Source of the DNA: Simmondsia chinensis
Taxonomy: Eukaryota; Streptophyta; Magnoliopsida; Caryophyllales; Simmondsiaceae
DNA: 64,000 bases
Assembly: GCA_018398585.1 (NCBI GenBank)
Contig: JAGTTD010000006.1
Coordinates: forward strand, 5,158,501 to 5,222,500
Direction of reading: 5' to 3'
Below are positions 20,243-30,918 of this stretch, piece after piece (the stretch's first letter is position 1; every line of letters begins with the position of its first letter). The position numbers and the translations under genes were made by a program. The notes under the pieces are model-generated. The model ran no database searches. It was not told the origin of the DNA and was given only the letters and a program-made list of their open reading frames with translations.

Positions 20243-21170
20243 TAGGGGTGCGCAAAAATGGTCTAAACCGTAATCCAAACCGGACCAAACCGTAATTTAC
20301 GATTTGGTTGGGTTTGGTTTGGTTTATGGTTTAAAAAATTAAGGATTGGTTTAGAAAAGTTTGATTAGTAGGGTTTACGGTTTAGGTTTGGTTTAAAACC
20401 AAACATAAACCATAAAATAAAGAAAGGTTCAATGATTATTTACATAATATGAATCATAATAAGTCACATTAGTAATTGACAAAGTTTTACTTGACAACCT
20501 GATAAAAAAATTATTTGCACCAAAGATCCCTGTATTTTTTATTGTATCAATTTAGTCCTTGTACCTTTAATTGTGTTAATTTAGTTCCTCTACAACTTAT
20601 ATTGTGTTAATTTAGTCCTTTGGCCAAAATTTAAATTAAGTTAATGATGTAATTTTAACAGTGCAATTATATTAGATACAAGTTACCCATTGCAAATCTA
20701 CCCGTTGATTTAATTTCACCAAATCTCTAATTGAATCATAAGACATTTCATCAACAACTTAACATAAATTTTTACTTGAAGGATTATATTGACGCAATAC
20801 ACTTACATAGGGACTAAATTGACACAATTAAAAATATAAGGATTAAATTGATACAAAAGGCCAAGTACAAGGACCTTTGTGATAAATAACTCCAAAAATT
20901 ATTACTATAATGTTTATAAATAAGATAATTAAGTTAGAAAGTTACAGATATATAACTACCTTCAACATAACAAAACCGATATATATCTATAATTCATTTT
21001 GATCTACATTTTATTGGTAAAATATGTAGTTTTCTAAAAATTATGGTTAAACCATAACCAAATTGCAAAATACGCTTTGGTTTGGTTTGAAAAAATTTTC
21101 AAACCGTATTAATACGGTTTGGTATGGCTTTTGTACGGTTTTCACAAAAACTAGACCGTGCACACCCCTA
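20243..21170. mobile_element. Non-autonomous hAT element
   Basis: The perfect 8-bp duplication ggcgggag is at 20235-20242 and 21171-21178. Ends TAGGGGTGCGCA and (rc) TAGGGGTGTGCA differ at one base. Subterminal regions hold repeated AAACCGTA/GGTTTGGTTT motifs on both sides. No transposase. It carries MITE copy C. Removing it restores a continuous RTE/SINE-type tail. Confidence 0.93.
20511..20890. mobile_element. Long-TIR MITE, copy C, inside the hAT
   Basis: Left arm ...CACCAAAGATCCCTGTAT and TTTAGTCCTTGTACC; right arm ...GGACTAAATTGACACAA and AAGTACAAGGACCTTTGTG. Same family as copies A and B. Ends approximate. Confidence 0.65.
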
Positions 21171-21379
21171 GGCGGGAGCATTTGAGGCACTGGTTTTGTT
21201 GTTGTTGTTGGGGTCAAATTGATTTTTGCTAATAATTTGGAGAGTGTCTTTGATAAAATTAGAAGTTAGGGGGTCACATCAATTTTGACCAATAGTTAGA
21301 GGGGGTGTTTGATGAAATTAGAAGTTGGAGAATGACTTTGATATTTACCAATAGTTCGCGGGTCTCTTTAGTATATATC

Positions 21380-21640
21380 TTTTTTTTTTTTTTGGCGATA
21401 CATAACAAGTGAAATTCACAAGTACAAATTAGGGGCACCTCCCGAGATGGGACCCAATAAAACCAAGACGCATTTAAAAAGTAAGAGCTAATGCGCATCC
21501 AAAATGAATCTAAACAAATAAAAGCCACGGTTCCACGTCTTAATACACTCGATATTCCTGGCAATTTCATAAGGGGCTTACGGCAGCTCATCACACCATG
21601 CTACAGTCCAAAAGCATTGTTGGCTACGGGGGGGCGCACA
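21380..21640 (-). repeat. L1-type LINE 3' end
   Basis: A T-run at 21380-21392 on the plus strand is the A-tail. On the minus strand the last bases before it are a stem-loop GTGA-ATT-TCAC and TTATGTATCGCC, the arrangement of the other L1 tails with different stem bases. About 200 bp of upstream sequence is not recognisably coding. Confidence 0.55.
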
Positions 21641-21962
21641 GAGAGAGAGAGATAATTGACTTTTTTTTTTTTTTTTATAATTTTAAAATTTAATTATTTT
21701 AAAAATTATTAAATTTAAGTTATTTAGATAAAATAATTTTAAATTATAAATTTATATTTTGACTATTTATTAATTAGGTACTTGTTAAATTTTTGTTAAA
21801 AATATCAAATGACAACAAAAATTTAACAGATATCTAATTAATAAATAATCAAAATATAAATTTAAAATTTAAAATTATTTTATGTAAAGAACTTAAATTT
21901 AATAATTTTTAAAATAATTAAATTTTAAATAAAAATTAAAAAATTCTATTATCTCTCTCTTC
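21641..21962. repeat. AT-rich palindromic element (foldback MITE)
   Basis: The region reads nearly as its own reverse complement around an axis near 21808. It starts in AGAGAGAGATAATT and ends in TTATCTCTCTCTT, with matching blocks such as TTAGGTACTTGTTAAATTTT against AAAATTTAACAGATATCT. No ORF. Confidence 0.75.
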
Positions 21963-22083
21963 CGTTAAATTTAATAAGTTTTAAAATAACAAAATTTTAA
22001 AATTAAGAAAATAAAAAAATTCAATTCTCTCTCTTTCTCAGCTAACAGTGCTGTGGTTGATCCATAGCACTGGATCTTTATCC

Positions 22084-23427
22084 ATTATTAGTATACTAAT
22101 CTAGATTAGTGTGTGTATGTGTTTATGTAGCCCTAAGGCCCCTTATGTAATTTCATATACTTCAATATTTCTATATATACATGCCTCAACAACTTTATTA
22201 AATTTTACGCTTTCATAACTATTTTCTGACATGGTCTCAGAGTACCAAACCCTAATTTCTATATTTTCTTTTCTTCCCCCAAGTGTCGGCACACCTCCCC
22301 CTGCTAACCCTAGTGCCGCCGCCCTCCACTCTCCTTGATCACGGTGGAAACCACCGCCCTGGGTTAGTGCATTAACTCTCGGTTATTGATTGGCGAGTCT
22401 ATGGCTGCACCAAACAACCCAACTCAATTTGCTATGAAAGACCTTGGCTCGCTTCATTACTTCCTAGGTATTGAAGCTAAACAAACTCGACATGGCCTCT
22501 TTCTTTCCCAACACAAGTACACTTTGGATCTCCTTAGCGAACCTGATATGCTTGAAGCCAAACCTATTCAAACTCCCCTCCCGGCCCGAGCTCAACTGTC
22601 AATCACGGATGGGAAATTACTACCTGATCCAACCAAGTTTCGAAGTGCAGTGGGTGCTCTCCAATACCAAGGCATGGCTCTCCCCGACATCTGCTATGCA
22701 GTTAACTGTGTGTCTCAGTTCATGCATACTCCTCGGACCTCTCATTGGCAAATAGTGAAACGTATTCTGCGATACCTTAAGCTCACACCTGATCATGGCC
22801 TCACCATTACTCCTGGCCCTTACACCTCCTTCACTGTATATGCTGATGCTAACTGGGGTGGATGCCCCGATACACGTCGCTCTACTATTGGGTTTGCCTT
22901 GTTTCTGGGACTTAATCTTATCTCTTGTCATGCGAAGAAGCAACCTACTGTTGCTAAGTCCACCAACGGGTCTGAATATCGAGTTGTTGCTAAGGTTGTT
23001 GCTGAATGTGACTGGATCAGATATCTTATGTGTGACTTGGGAGGCCCTATTGTCATATACTGTGACAATGTCTCCGCTAACTACTTGGTAGCAAATCCTA
23101 TCTCCAATGACCGCAGTAAACATGTTGATGTAAATTTTCATTATGTTTGAGAAAAGGTTGTTAAGGGCGACATCCATGTTCGATTCACTCCTACTACAAA
23201 ACAGGTTGCTGACATATTCAGTAAAGGATTGGCCACATATCGCTTCCGCTTCCATAAAGCCCATCTGGACATTGTCCCCTCATATAGATTGAGGGGGTGT
23301 ATTAGTATATGTTTGTGTTTATGTAGCCCTAAGAACCCTTATGTAATTTCATATACTTCCGTATTTCTATATATACATGTCTCAACAATTCTATTGAGTT
23401 TTACATTCTCATAACTATTTTCTCACA
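22084..23427 (+). mobile_element. Ty1-copia element with large internal deletion
   Basis: The 3' LTR is 23298-23427 (TGTATTAG...TTCTCACA); a matching 5' LTR ends at 22231 and starts near 22084 or 22112. TGGTCTCAGAG after the 5' LTR is a Met-tRNA primer-binding site variant, and GATTGAGGGGG before the 3' LTR is the purine tract. The possible duplication is tccat/cccat. Gag, protease, integrase and most of RT are missing: the leader runs straight into the RT C-terminus. Confidence 0.85.
22384..23290 (+). pseudogene. copia RT C-terminus and RNase H
   Basis: The frame reads FAMKDLGSLHYFLGIE, SVGALQYQ-like SAVGALQYQG, DICYAVNCVSQFMHTP, HWQIVKRILRYLK, ADANWGGCPDTRRSTIGFAL and IYCDNVSANYLVANP. It ends at a stop after NFHYV, continuing in frame to ADIFSKGL. 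The RT active site YVDD is absent because of the deletion. RNase H Asp residues (YADANW, YCDN) are visible. Confidence 0.9.
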
Positions 23428-24059
23428 CCCATCCTACTTTAAATGTTATTTGTAAATTTTACGGACTTTATCAGCAGATGATACATAATTAAAAACTAAG
23501 ATGAGATCTTACAAGATATGAAAAATAAATCAATCTTTTCAAGCAATAAATAAAGAGGAGAAAAAAGAAGGAAACAAAAATAGGCAATAAAAATAGGGAA
23601 ATAGGCAATAAGAGGTAGGGGAAAATGTTTGAAAGTGAGAGCAAAGGGAAGTGATATCAAGTCAAGCATGCATCTTTGGGCCATTCTTCACATGACTTAC
23701 TATCATGAGGTTACCCCTCTGTACTTTCCACTTTCATTTTGTTTATATATTTAATATAATATTTTAAATAAATTAACTATTTATACATAGATATATAGGA
23801 TTAGAGATATTTAAAAACAACCTCTTTATATAGTTACACTCCTAAGGGATGAGGTTGGGTACATCTTACCTTCTCCAAACACACACGCACACAGGCAATC
23901 GTGTGTGCATAGGACCTACATTTCTAGATTATTTTCAATCTCATTAGAGTTAATGACCCAGGTTTCTTTAATTTAAATCTTATGATTGGTTCATATTTTC
24001 TTCTATCATCTCTTACTCTTGTATGTGAGTCATACTTTATATTACATACACGCACACAC
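23428..24059. other. Intergenic DNA with CA repeats, nothing recognised
   Basis: AT-rich; short CA-rich tracts at about 23880 and 24045. The latter may be part of the target site of the following L1. Confidence 0.4.
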
Positions 24060-26701
24060 ACCTTCATAACTTTGATTCCCAAAAATGACTCCCCCCAAAC
24101 GGTAAACCACTATCGGCCTATTAGCCCATGTAATGTTCTATATAAAATTATTGCCAAGCTTCTAACTAACAGGTTGAAACCAATGCTTGGAAAGGTGGTG
24201 TCTCAGTGGCAGGCAGCATTTGCTCCCGGAAGGTCAATCCAGGATAATATCCTGGTCGCCCATGAAATCATGGCAGCTTTTAAAGAAAACACGGGAAGTC
24301 GGGCTGGATCGCAGCTAAACTCGACATGGAAAAAGCTTAAGATAGAATAGAGTGGTAGTTTTTAGCCGAGGCCCTAAAGAAGCTGGGCTTCCATGAGAAG
24401 TGGATCGGCTGGGTTATGGAATGTGTGTCAACAACGTCCTTCTCAGTGCTGGTTGATGACAAATCCATGGGGTGGTCCTCCCCGTCCCGGCGAAGGCCCG
24501 CTATCTCTGTATCTGTTCATCCTATGGCTTGAGGTTCTAGCAACCAATCTCCAGGAGTTTTGTATGGTAACAAAAACAGGTATTGGTGTCAGAATAGCAA
24601 GAGGAGCTGCGCAAATTCCGGGATTACTCTTCGTTGACAACTGCCTTCTGTTCTGTGAAGCGAAGGTAGAAGCAGCTCAAAGATTAAACAACATGATTAG
24701 TATTTTTGGTGAGGACTCAGGTCTTCTAGTTAACAGAGCAAAGTCTTCTGCTATTTTTTCTACCAATGTAGAGATAGCACAGACAGCGGATGAGTGACAT
24801 CTTGGGGATTCCGAATAGCAACGTGCTGGGAAACTATCTTGGTGCAATTTTGGGACTGGAAGGTTCCTCTCCCAGGTATCCGGGGATCTGATCTCTCGAA
24901 TGGAATCGAAAGTCTCGCAATGGAAAGCTAGAAAGCTTTCCAAAGCAGGACGTGCCGCGTTGATTCAGGATTCAGTCGAAACTATGCCAAGCCACATCAT
25001 GCAGTGCTTCAGATTGCCAAAGACAGTCTGCAAGCAAGGAGATAGAATATGTAGACAATTCTTCTGGAACAAGGATAATAGGAAAGGAATTAATCTTGCA
25101 GCTTGGAGTAAGGTCTGTGAACCCAAGAGTGCAGGAGGGCTTGGGCTTTGTAAGATGGAAGCTGTAAACCAAGCTTTCCTTTGCAAATTGGGATGAAGAG
25201 TTCTGATGAATGAAGACAGTTTATGGGTCAAGCTAGTCAGAGATAAATATCTCAAGGGTAAGCATCTTTTCGAGTACAGGAGGAAGAATTCCGACTCCCC
25301 GGCATGGAAAGGCATCCTGGATACCTGCTCGCTTCTGAGGAAAGGCCTTAAATGGAGGATGGGTAATGGTGCCCGCATAAATTTCTGGACTGATTGGTGG
25401 GTTTCAAATGGCCCGTTGTTGAAGAATCAAGGGGTGAATGGGGATGGCATTGATATTTCCCTCAAAGTAAAAGACTTCGTTATTGACGGGGAATGGAATA
25501 GAGAGGCTCTGAGCGCTGCTATGTCTCAAGACATTTTGCATAATATTCTAGGGGTGCCTCTCCCAAAGAAATGGACAGATGACCATTTGTATTCACGAGT
25601 TCCGGGGAATTTAGTGTGAAATCTGCAAACTTGTTGGCTCAAAACTTGAGTTGGGAAGATAGAAACAAACTAGGAATTCAAGTGGATCTAGAATATGGAT
25701 ATCCATCCAAAGGTGAAAGTCTTCATCTGGCAAGTCTTGAACAATTGTCAGGCTACTAGGGAACAAATGAAGAAGCAAATCCCTGACTGGAATGATGAGT
25801 GTATCTAGTGCAAGGCTAGTATGGAGGACATATCTCACATTCTCCTAAACTACCCCCGCACCAAGGATGTCTGGAGGAATGCAGCTGTTGCTGGCTGGGG
25901 TATGATTGAGCCGTCCAACTATAGGATTGAAAAAGAACTGAGATCAAGACGGGGAAGAAACGATGCAGAAAGTTTTGCAGTTCTCTTTTGGGGTCTTTGG
26001 AAGGACAGGAACTAGGCAATATTCAAGGGTGATAACTCCCTCCCGGTCCAAACAGTCAATAGGGCCCGGGCCATGTGTTTAGTGTGGGAGTGCAGGAACA
26101 GGCTTGATTTTTTTGATTGCTCCTCTACTAGGAAGGCTACCAAGAGCAAAGTTGTCAATACATGGGTTACTTGGGTCCCCCCGGAAGAGGGTTGGTGGAA
26201 GGTGAACTTCGATGTGTCCAGACATGGATCTGAAGCTGCTGCTGGATTCATCATCCGAAACCATAGAGGCGAGATCATTGCGAGTGGCTTTAGAAGACTG
26301 AGTGATGCCCCAATCATTGTGGCTAAAGCGTTGGCCGCTAGAGATGGAATCTTAGAGGCTGTTCAGAGGGGTGCTTCGAGTGTTATTTTGGAAGGAGATA
26401 ACCAAGGGGTGATCAGAATCGTTTAGGGCAGGTTTGCTTGCCCCAGTGAGATCCGTGCCATCATGGAGGATATTCGGTTAATTTGTCAAAGTCTGCAATT
26501 TTTCTCTCTCTCATGTGTATAGAGAAGCTAACAGGTCTGCGGACTTTGTGGTAGGTAAGGGCTACAAGCGATCGGATTTCCTAGTCGAAAATTTGGATCC
26601 TTCTAGCACCCTCATCCTTATTTCCTGTTCTGAAGCTTCAAGCCACCCCGTGCTTAGAGGGGGGATCTGAAGCTGATCTCGTTGTCTTTACCATTCTCAA
26701 A

Positions 26702-26719
<18 letters not shown>
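24060..26719 (+). pseudogene. L1-type LINE ORF2 remnant (RT, zinc-binding, RNase H) with poly-A
   Basis: The 5' truncation falls inside RT. Blocks in order: FITLIPKND, HYRPISPCNVLYKIIAKLLT, WQAAFAPGRSIQDNILVAHE, LSLYLFILWLEVL, active-site region LLFVDNCLLF (normally FADD), SQWKARKLSKAGRAALIQ, FFWNKDNRKGINLAAW, LWVKLVRDKYL, FWTDWW, and a C-terminal RNase H: GWWKVNFDVS, GFIIRNHRGEII, AKALAARDG (catalytic Glu replaced by Lys) and LEGDNQGV. A-run at 26700-26719. CA-rich flanks on both sides may be the target duplication. Confidence 0.9.
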
Positions 26720-26732
<13 letters not shown>

Positions 26733-26800
26733 CATATATATGAATAAAAAAAATATTCTATACAAAATTACTAAGAAGCACATCCCAAACCTGACACATA

Positions 26801-27378
26801 GGGGTGTAAGCAAACCAAACGTTCTATAAACTACTTGCGTTCGAAATCGATTAAGGCTCGTTCGTGTTCATTATAAGGACTCGTTAGCTTATTAAGCCGA
26901 GTTCGAGTAGGCTCAATAAGCTTAACAAGTCGAGTTCGAACAAAGGGGGCTCGGCTCGTTAATGTTTGTGAACAGTTTCATAAGAGCTCACTAAGGGGAT
27001 CGATAAGAACTCATTAAAAGCTAGTTAAGGGCTTGTTAAGAGCTTGTAGCAGTTCGTATTGGTTCAATAATAACTTGAAAAGCTCGGCTCGGTAGCAAGC
27101 TCAGCTCGATAGCCAACTCAAACTAGGTTTTGAACTCAATTGGGCTCGTTAATGAGCTTGACTCGGCTCAATATCGAGCTCAACTTGGCTCGATAAGCCT
27201 AACGAGCTGAGCCAAGCTGAGTATTAAACACATTAAAATCTTATCGAACTAAGTTCGAACAAGGGTTTGAAATGCTCGATAAGAGCTCGGCTCGAACTCG
27301 AGCTCGATAAGCCTTATCGACCTCAAGTTCGAACAAAGCAGTGCTCCGCTCAGCTTAGCTCATCTCGTTTACACCCCA
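26801..27378. mobile_element. hAT-type MITE rich in GCTCG/CGAGC motifs
   Basis: Termini GGGGTGTAAGCAAACC and (rc) TGGGGTGTAAACGAGATG are inverted. Flanking octamers gacacata and ggcacatt match at six of eight positions. The interior is a dense array of AGCTCG/GTTCGA motifs in both orientations. No transposase. Confidence 0.7.
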
Positions 27379-27448
27379 GGCACATTTCAAATGATGCTTA
27401 GCTTCTTAAGGTATTTCACACCATTGTGAAGGCATTTTTAGCTAAGTT

Positions 27449-30145
27449 CCTTTTTTTTCGATAATTAGCGATAAAATCGCGGAACAAGCAGGCCACTTGA
27501 CAAAGCGAAACCTGGAGCAACTCGAACAAGAGTGGGGGAAACAAGAGACAACCAAAAGAAAGAAAAGAAAAATAAAAACAGGGAAAACAAAACGCACCAC
27601 AAACACGAACACACAAAAACAACGAAAACAAGAAAACCCAAACAAAACAGTAGGAACAAAGAGCAAGCCGAAGCACAGGAACTTGCTCGAGACTAGGACA
27701 CACACAACTGAAAACTGAACGCAAGGCACCTAGAATCCACAGAAACCCATCACATCCTTCTATGTAGAATATCACTTATCGAAGCCAGATCAACACCCTC
27801 AAAACCCAAGCCTAATCTTTTTTCCATCTCTAAAACTTGACATGCTTCCTCGATTTGACCCGCATGAGGGACATGGTTGCCCCGATTCACCAAATTCTTC
27901 TTCTTCTTCTTTCTAGTGTTCTCTGTCCACTTCTGCTGATTGCTTCTAAGCGACATGTCCTTTAGAAATTCCCGAAGCTCCTGCTTCTCCTTCTCTTTCT
28001 CCTTACGCTTAAGGGCTCGCCTCCCCTATTTTTTCATCTGCAATTTTCCTTTTTTCCCCCTAGTTAAGCTAGGTCCCTCCCCAGACGGCACTGGCACCTG
28101 ATAGTTCTCCGGTGTACTGTCCTCTATATGACGGTCTCTGAGCAATTCCAGAGGCTCGAAGCGTGGAGGGAAAACGGGACCAGAGTCTGAAGAGTCATTA
28201 TCACTGGTATTTCCTCGAACTTCACTCTCATCAGGCGATATCTGAGCCTTAAGCTGTAAAGCATCAGAGTTATCCTCCTCGACCTAAGGGAGGAGGAGAG
28301 GGGGATGTTGGTTTTCTCGGACATCCTGGCGTGGGAATATGGATATAGGATGCTCAATGGAAGGGAGAATTGACAGATGCAGAAAGAAGCACTCCAAAGC
28401 AGACCTCCAAGAGAATTGACCATTGCAATTGATAGAGATATGTCCCAACGGATGCTCCAAGATCCACATACCCTCATTCCTGCCCCTAGGTGGAGCTATA
28501 TTAAGCTCTGCAGCATCCATCATTTGAACAAGGGGATATTCTGCCCGCGAGTATTGCCGTGTCACTATTGTTTCATGACTATCTCGATTGATCTGCGTCG
28601 CAAATGGGGCCTATTCCCTAGCCAATCTTGCCGAAGCCGCTAAAGCAACAACTATGGATGAATAGTCGGGAATTACCTCAGAATTACCCTCCTTGATAAG
28701 AACCAAACGTGATCCCCCATTAGACTGAACTTGGACTGTCTGATGAATGTATGTAGTGGAGCAAGTGTCAATAAGGATCCTAGCAACATCAACACACCTC
28801 ATAGCGGACGTCCTTGCATCCATTCTGACGAACTTACCCCACAATTTTGCGATATCAGTGAAGCAATCCTTAGACCAACATTGAAGAGGCAATCCATAAA
28901 CCTCAATCCACACCCTTCTTTCAACAGAGCCAAGGGTCTCACCGTTGTACTTATAAACCTCTTTGAATTTCCTCAATAGAATCTCAAGGCGCGGCCCACT
29001 GTAGGACTCAAGGGTGTCCACAGAATCACATACTAGGATAAAGGAGGAAGTGCTTAACCCTCTAGGGGTTAACCCGTAGAGATTGTTCTCGGTGATAAAC
29101 GTGAGAATATCATTAAGGCTAGCCTCCTCAGACGTATGCGCAATTAAAGCCCGCTCAAGCCAAGCCTCCACGCTTTTATTGGTATTTGATACCACAATCT
29201 TCGAAATGTTAACAGATGCAGAGTCCTCAGCCCTCCCCTGATCCTGAATGTTTTCTGCGTTCCTGAACTGAGTGGGAGCCCTAGGTTGAGGCTGATTTCG
29301 CACGGTAGAAGCAAATGAACTTCTGATTGGGTTAGCCCATTGAACTTTGAGTTTAGCCCCCATCACCCATCTACCATCCATGGATGTAATCACCCGTGCT
29401 GCTTCGCCATACTCCGAAAACCGGACAAAACCATAAGACAATCTTGACCTCAACCTTTTCTTAAGAGGCACAAAAGTGTCGTAAATTGACTTAAAGCCAC
29501 GAAAGACAGCTTTAAGCCAAGAATTAGTTGTTCTTTCAAGTAGTCCATCAACGAAGATGGACACCCCAACATTGGCACTCGGCATTTCAGGTAGCAATGC
29601 TGATGGGGCTAGCGAACGGGGGGAAAGTTGATGGCCGAAGGGAGGAGGATGTATTGATAATGGTGGATATTGGTGGAGTTGATGATGGCTGGTGGTTGAG
29701 GTGTGAATGTCTTGGAGGAGGATGGTGGGAGTCGGAGATGGTGGTTAAGCTTGGAGGTGGAGGGTGGTAGGAGATACTGGAATCGGAGAGGGGTGTGGGA
29801 GTTTGATGATTGGAGGTGATGTTTGGGGACAGAGTCTGGCGCTGGAGAAGGTGGAGGGCCGGTGGTGGTTAGGGAAATCGGTGAAGGGAGGTTACCGGTG
29901 AACCGTGGTTGGAGAAGGATGGTCGAAAATGGAGGGGCCTCGGTGAAGGGGGGGTGGAACCGGCATTGACAGCGGGGCGGCGGTGGAGGTAGGTGAAGGG
30001 TTGGTTCCTCTGGAGTTTAGCGATTAGCCTTGGAAGGTACACGATCAGCACCGACGGGCCTTGGCGACTCCGGCACCAAAGCTCCGGCCTCTGACTGGGC
30101 GGCCACGCGCCTACACACGCCGAGGGAACGTGGCGCATGGTTACC
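27449..30145 (-). mobile_element. ORF1-only LINE ('half-L1'), near full length
   Basis: On the minus strand: a GC-rich, pyrimidine-rich leader of about 550 bp (30145-29598), a long ORF1 region (29597-27750), a U-rich 3' UTR of about 270 bp, the hairpin GCGAT-TTT-ATCGC, TAATTATCG and an A-run. No endonuclease or reverse transcriptase sequence is present between ORF1 and the tail, in contrast to autonomous plant L1. Two other copies (2607-3293 and 16390-16767) show the same direct ORF1-to-tail join. No convincing target duplication was found. Confidence 0.65.
27750..29597 (-). pseudogene. L1 ORF1 protein: RRM + DUF4283, acidic/basic C-terminus
   Basis: The first 329 codons from 29597 are open. 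An RNA-recognition motif lies at about residues 10-90 (VSIFVDGLLERTT, then LSYGFVRFSEYGEAARVI, GRWVMGAKLKVQWA). A DUF4283-like domain follows at about 165-310 (LYGLTPRGLSTSSFILVCDS, EVYKYNGETLG, RRVWIEVYGLPLQCW). After a stop at 28611 the coding sense continues in other frames: an acidic part (VRGNTSDNDSSDSGPVFPPR), a basic KKKKK stretch and a C-terminus EMEKRLGLGFEGVD to a stop at 27750. Plant L1 ORF1 proteins of this type bind LINE RNA. Intact length would be about 615 residues. Confidence 0.8.
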
Positions 30146-30590
30146 GTTGGGGTTTTTTGGGGAAAAGGGGATTTATAAAATAGTATTTTTCATAAAAATA
30201 TATTTTTTAGAATTTAAAAATGTTTGATTTTAAAAGAAAAAATACTTTCTAAATCGAAGCAAAAAAATATTTTTCCTGCTTTTGACCAAAAGTAGAAAAA
30301 TATTATTTGTGCTTTAAAGTATAAGCAAAGAAAAAAACTAAAGTGGGTTGCTATTGTTAGGACAAAAATTATTATTATTAGAATAATGATATAACTTATA
30401 AATAATAAAAATCCTAAAATTATCATGAAAATTGATTTTATTCTAATAATAATAATAATTTTATCTTAATAATAATATTACCTACACGAAAAATTTTCAA
30501 ATAAATGTACTCCATTGAAAGTACTTTTTACACCTCAGCCAAAAGGGCCCTTAGTGAGACAGGTTCTGATGGACAATTTTGTGCATTATG
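30146..30590. other. AT-rich spacer, possible MITE remnant
   Basis: AAAAATATT-rich sequence with some internal inverted symmetry (30180-30310). No ORF or clear ends. Confidence 0.3.
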
Positions 30591-30860
30591 TGTAATTACA
30601 CATTATTATCCTAAAATTTGATATATTAATCTTTTAGTTTATAAATTTTATGATATAATTTTACTCCAAAAGTATCATATATATTTAATAAAATAATTTA
30701 AATAGTGATGTGTAAAGGTGCAAAATAGGCCATGCTTTCATTCTTTCATATCGTTGTTTGAACTATTTTATTAAAATACAATTTACTTTTTGGACTAAGA
30801 AATTAACACACTAAAACTCAGTATACTAATATATAATTTATCCTATATCTTTTGGGTTAT
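30591..30860. mobile_element. MITE, family D copy 1
   Basis: The left arm TTATTATCCTAAAATTTGAT and right arm (rc GGATAAATTATATATTAGTA) fold around a centre near 30725. Related to 32395-32790 by the shared phrase TTGATATATTAAT.TTTTAGT in arms. Ends approximate. Confidence 0.55.
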
Positions 30861-30918
30861 ATATATATATCCATGTACTTTGCCTATAATGTGTAATTTA
30901 ATGCCCCTACAATTTGAT

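Larger units (their letters stand above)
19053..21206 (+). pseudogene. RTE-clade LINE, 5'-truncated, with 3' end
   Basis: Plus-strand translation starts at VKIGSE and continues as SMVQQNGEVDENVNNCIK, SYGAECSPMK, RILRWICGRTRKDRI, a duplicated RRRFRYI/RTR stretch and PVRRCEQLHT...RGRGRPKKRW. It is the C-terminal part of the RT protein, with stops. The 3' UTR (19690-19880) leads to a terminal region GGATCAGCCTCTCTTCAGGG, GGAAGGCTGCGTACATT, CAGACCCTGC and a GTTGTTGTT tail near 20010. A second, partly repeated 3' end follows (20080-20242 and 21171-21206), split by a hAT. Short flanking GTTGGGG on both sides is a possible target duplication. Confidence 0.82.
16792..21379. mobile_element. Long-TIR MULE-like element, host of a deep nest
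   Basis: The left arm (16792-16938, resuming 18241-18300) and right arm (21207-21379) are reverse complements with many matches: GATAAATACTGAAGGGACTC at the left end against GATATATACTAAAGAGACCC at the right end. The flanks are poly-T on both sides, consistent with a 9-bp duplication inside the A-tail of an L1 (tail end at 21380-21600). It has no transposase. Inserted into it are an inner MULE, a MITE and an RTE LINE that itself received a hAT element. Confidence 0.7.

Noticed and set aside
22620..23264. 214-codon minus-strand ORF
   Set aside because: It is antisense to well-recognised copia RNase H coding sequence.
27416..27775. Cys/Phe-rich open frames on the minus strand
   Set aside because: They read through the U-rich 3' UTR and tail of the half-L1 element and overlap each other in several frames.
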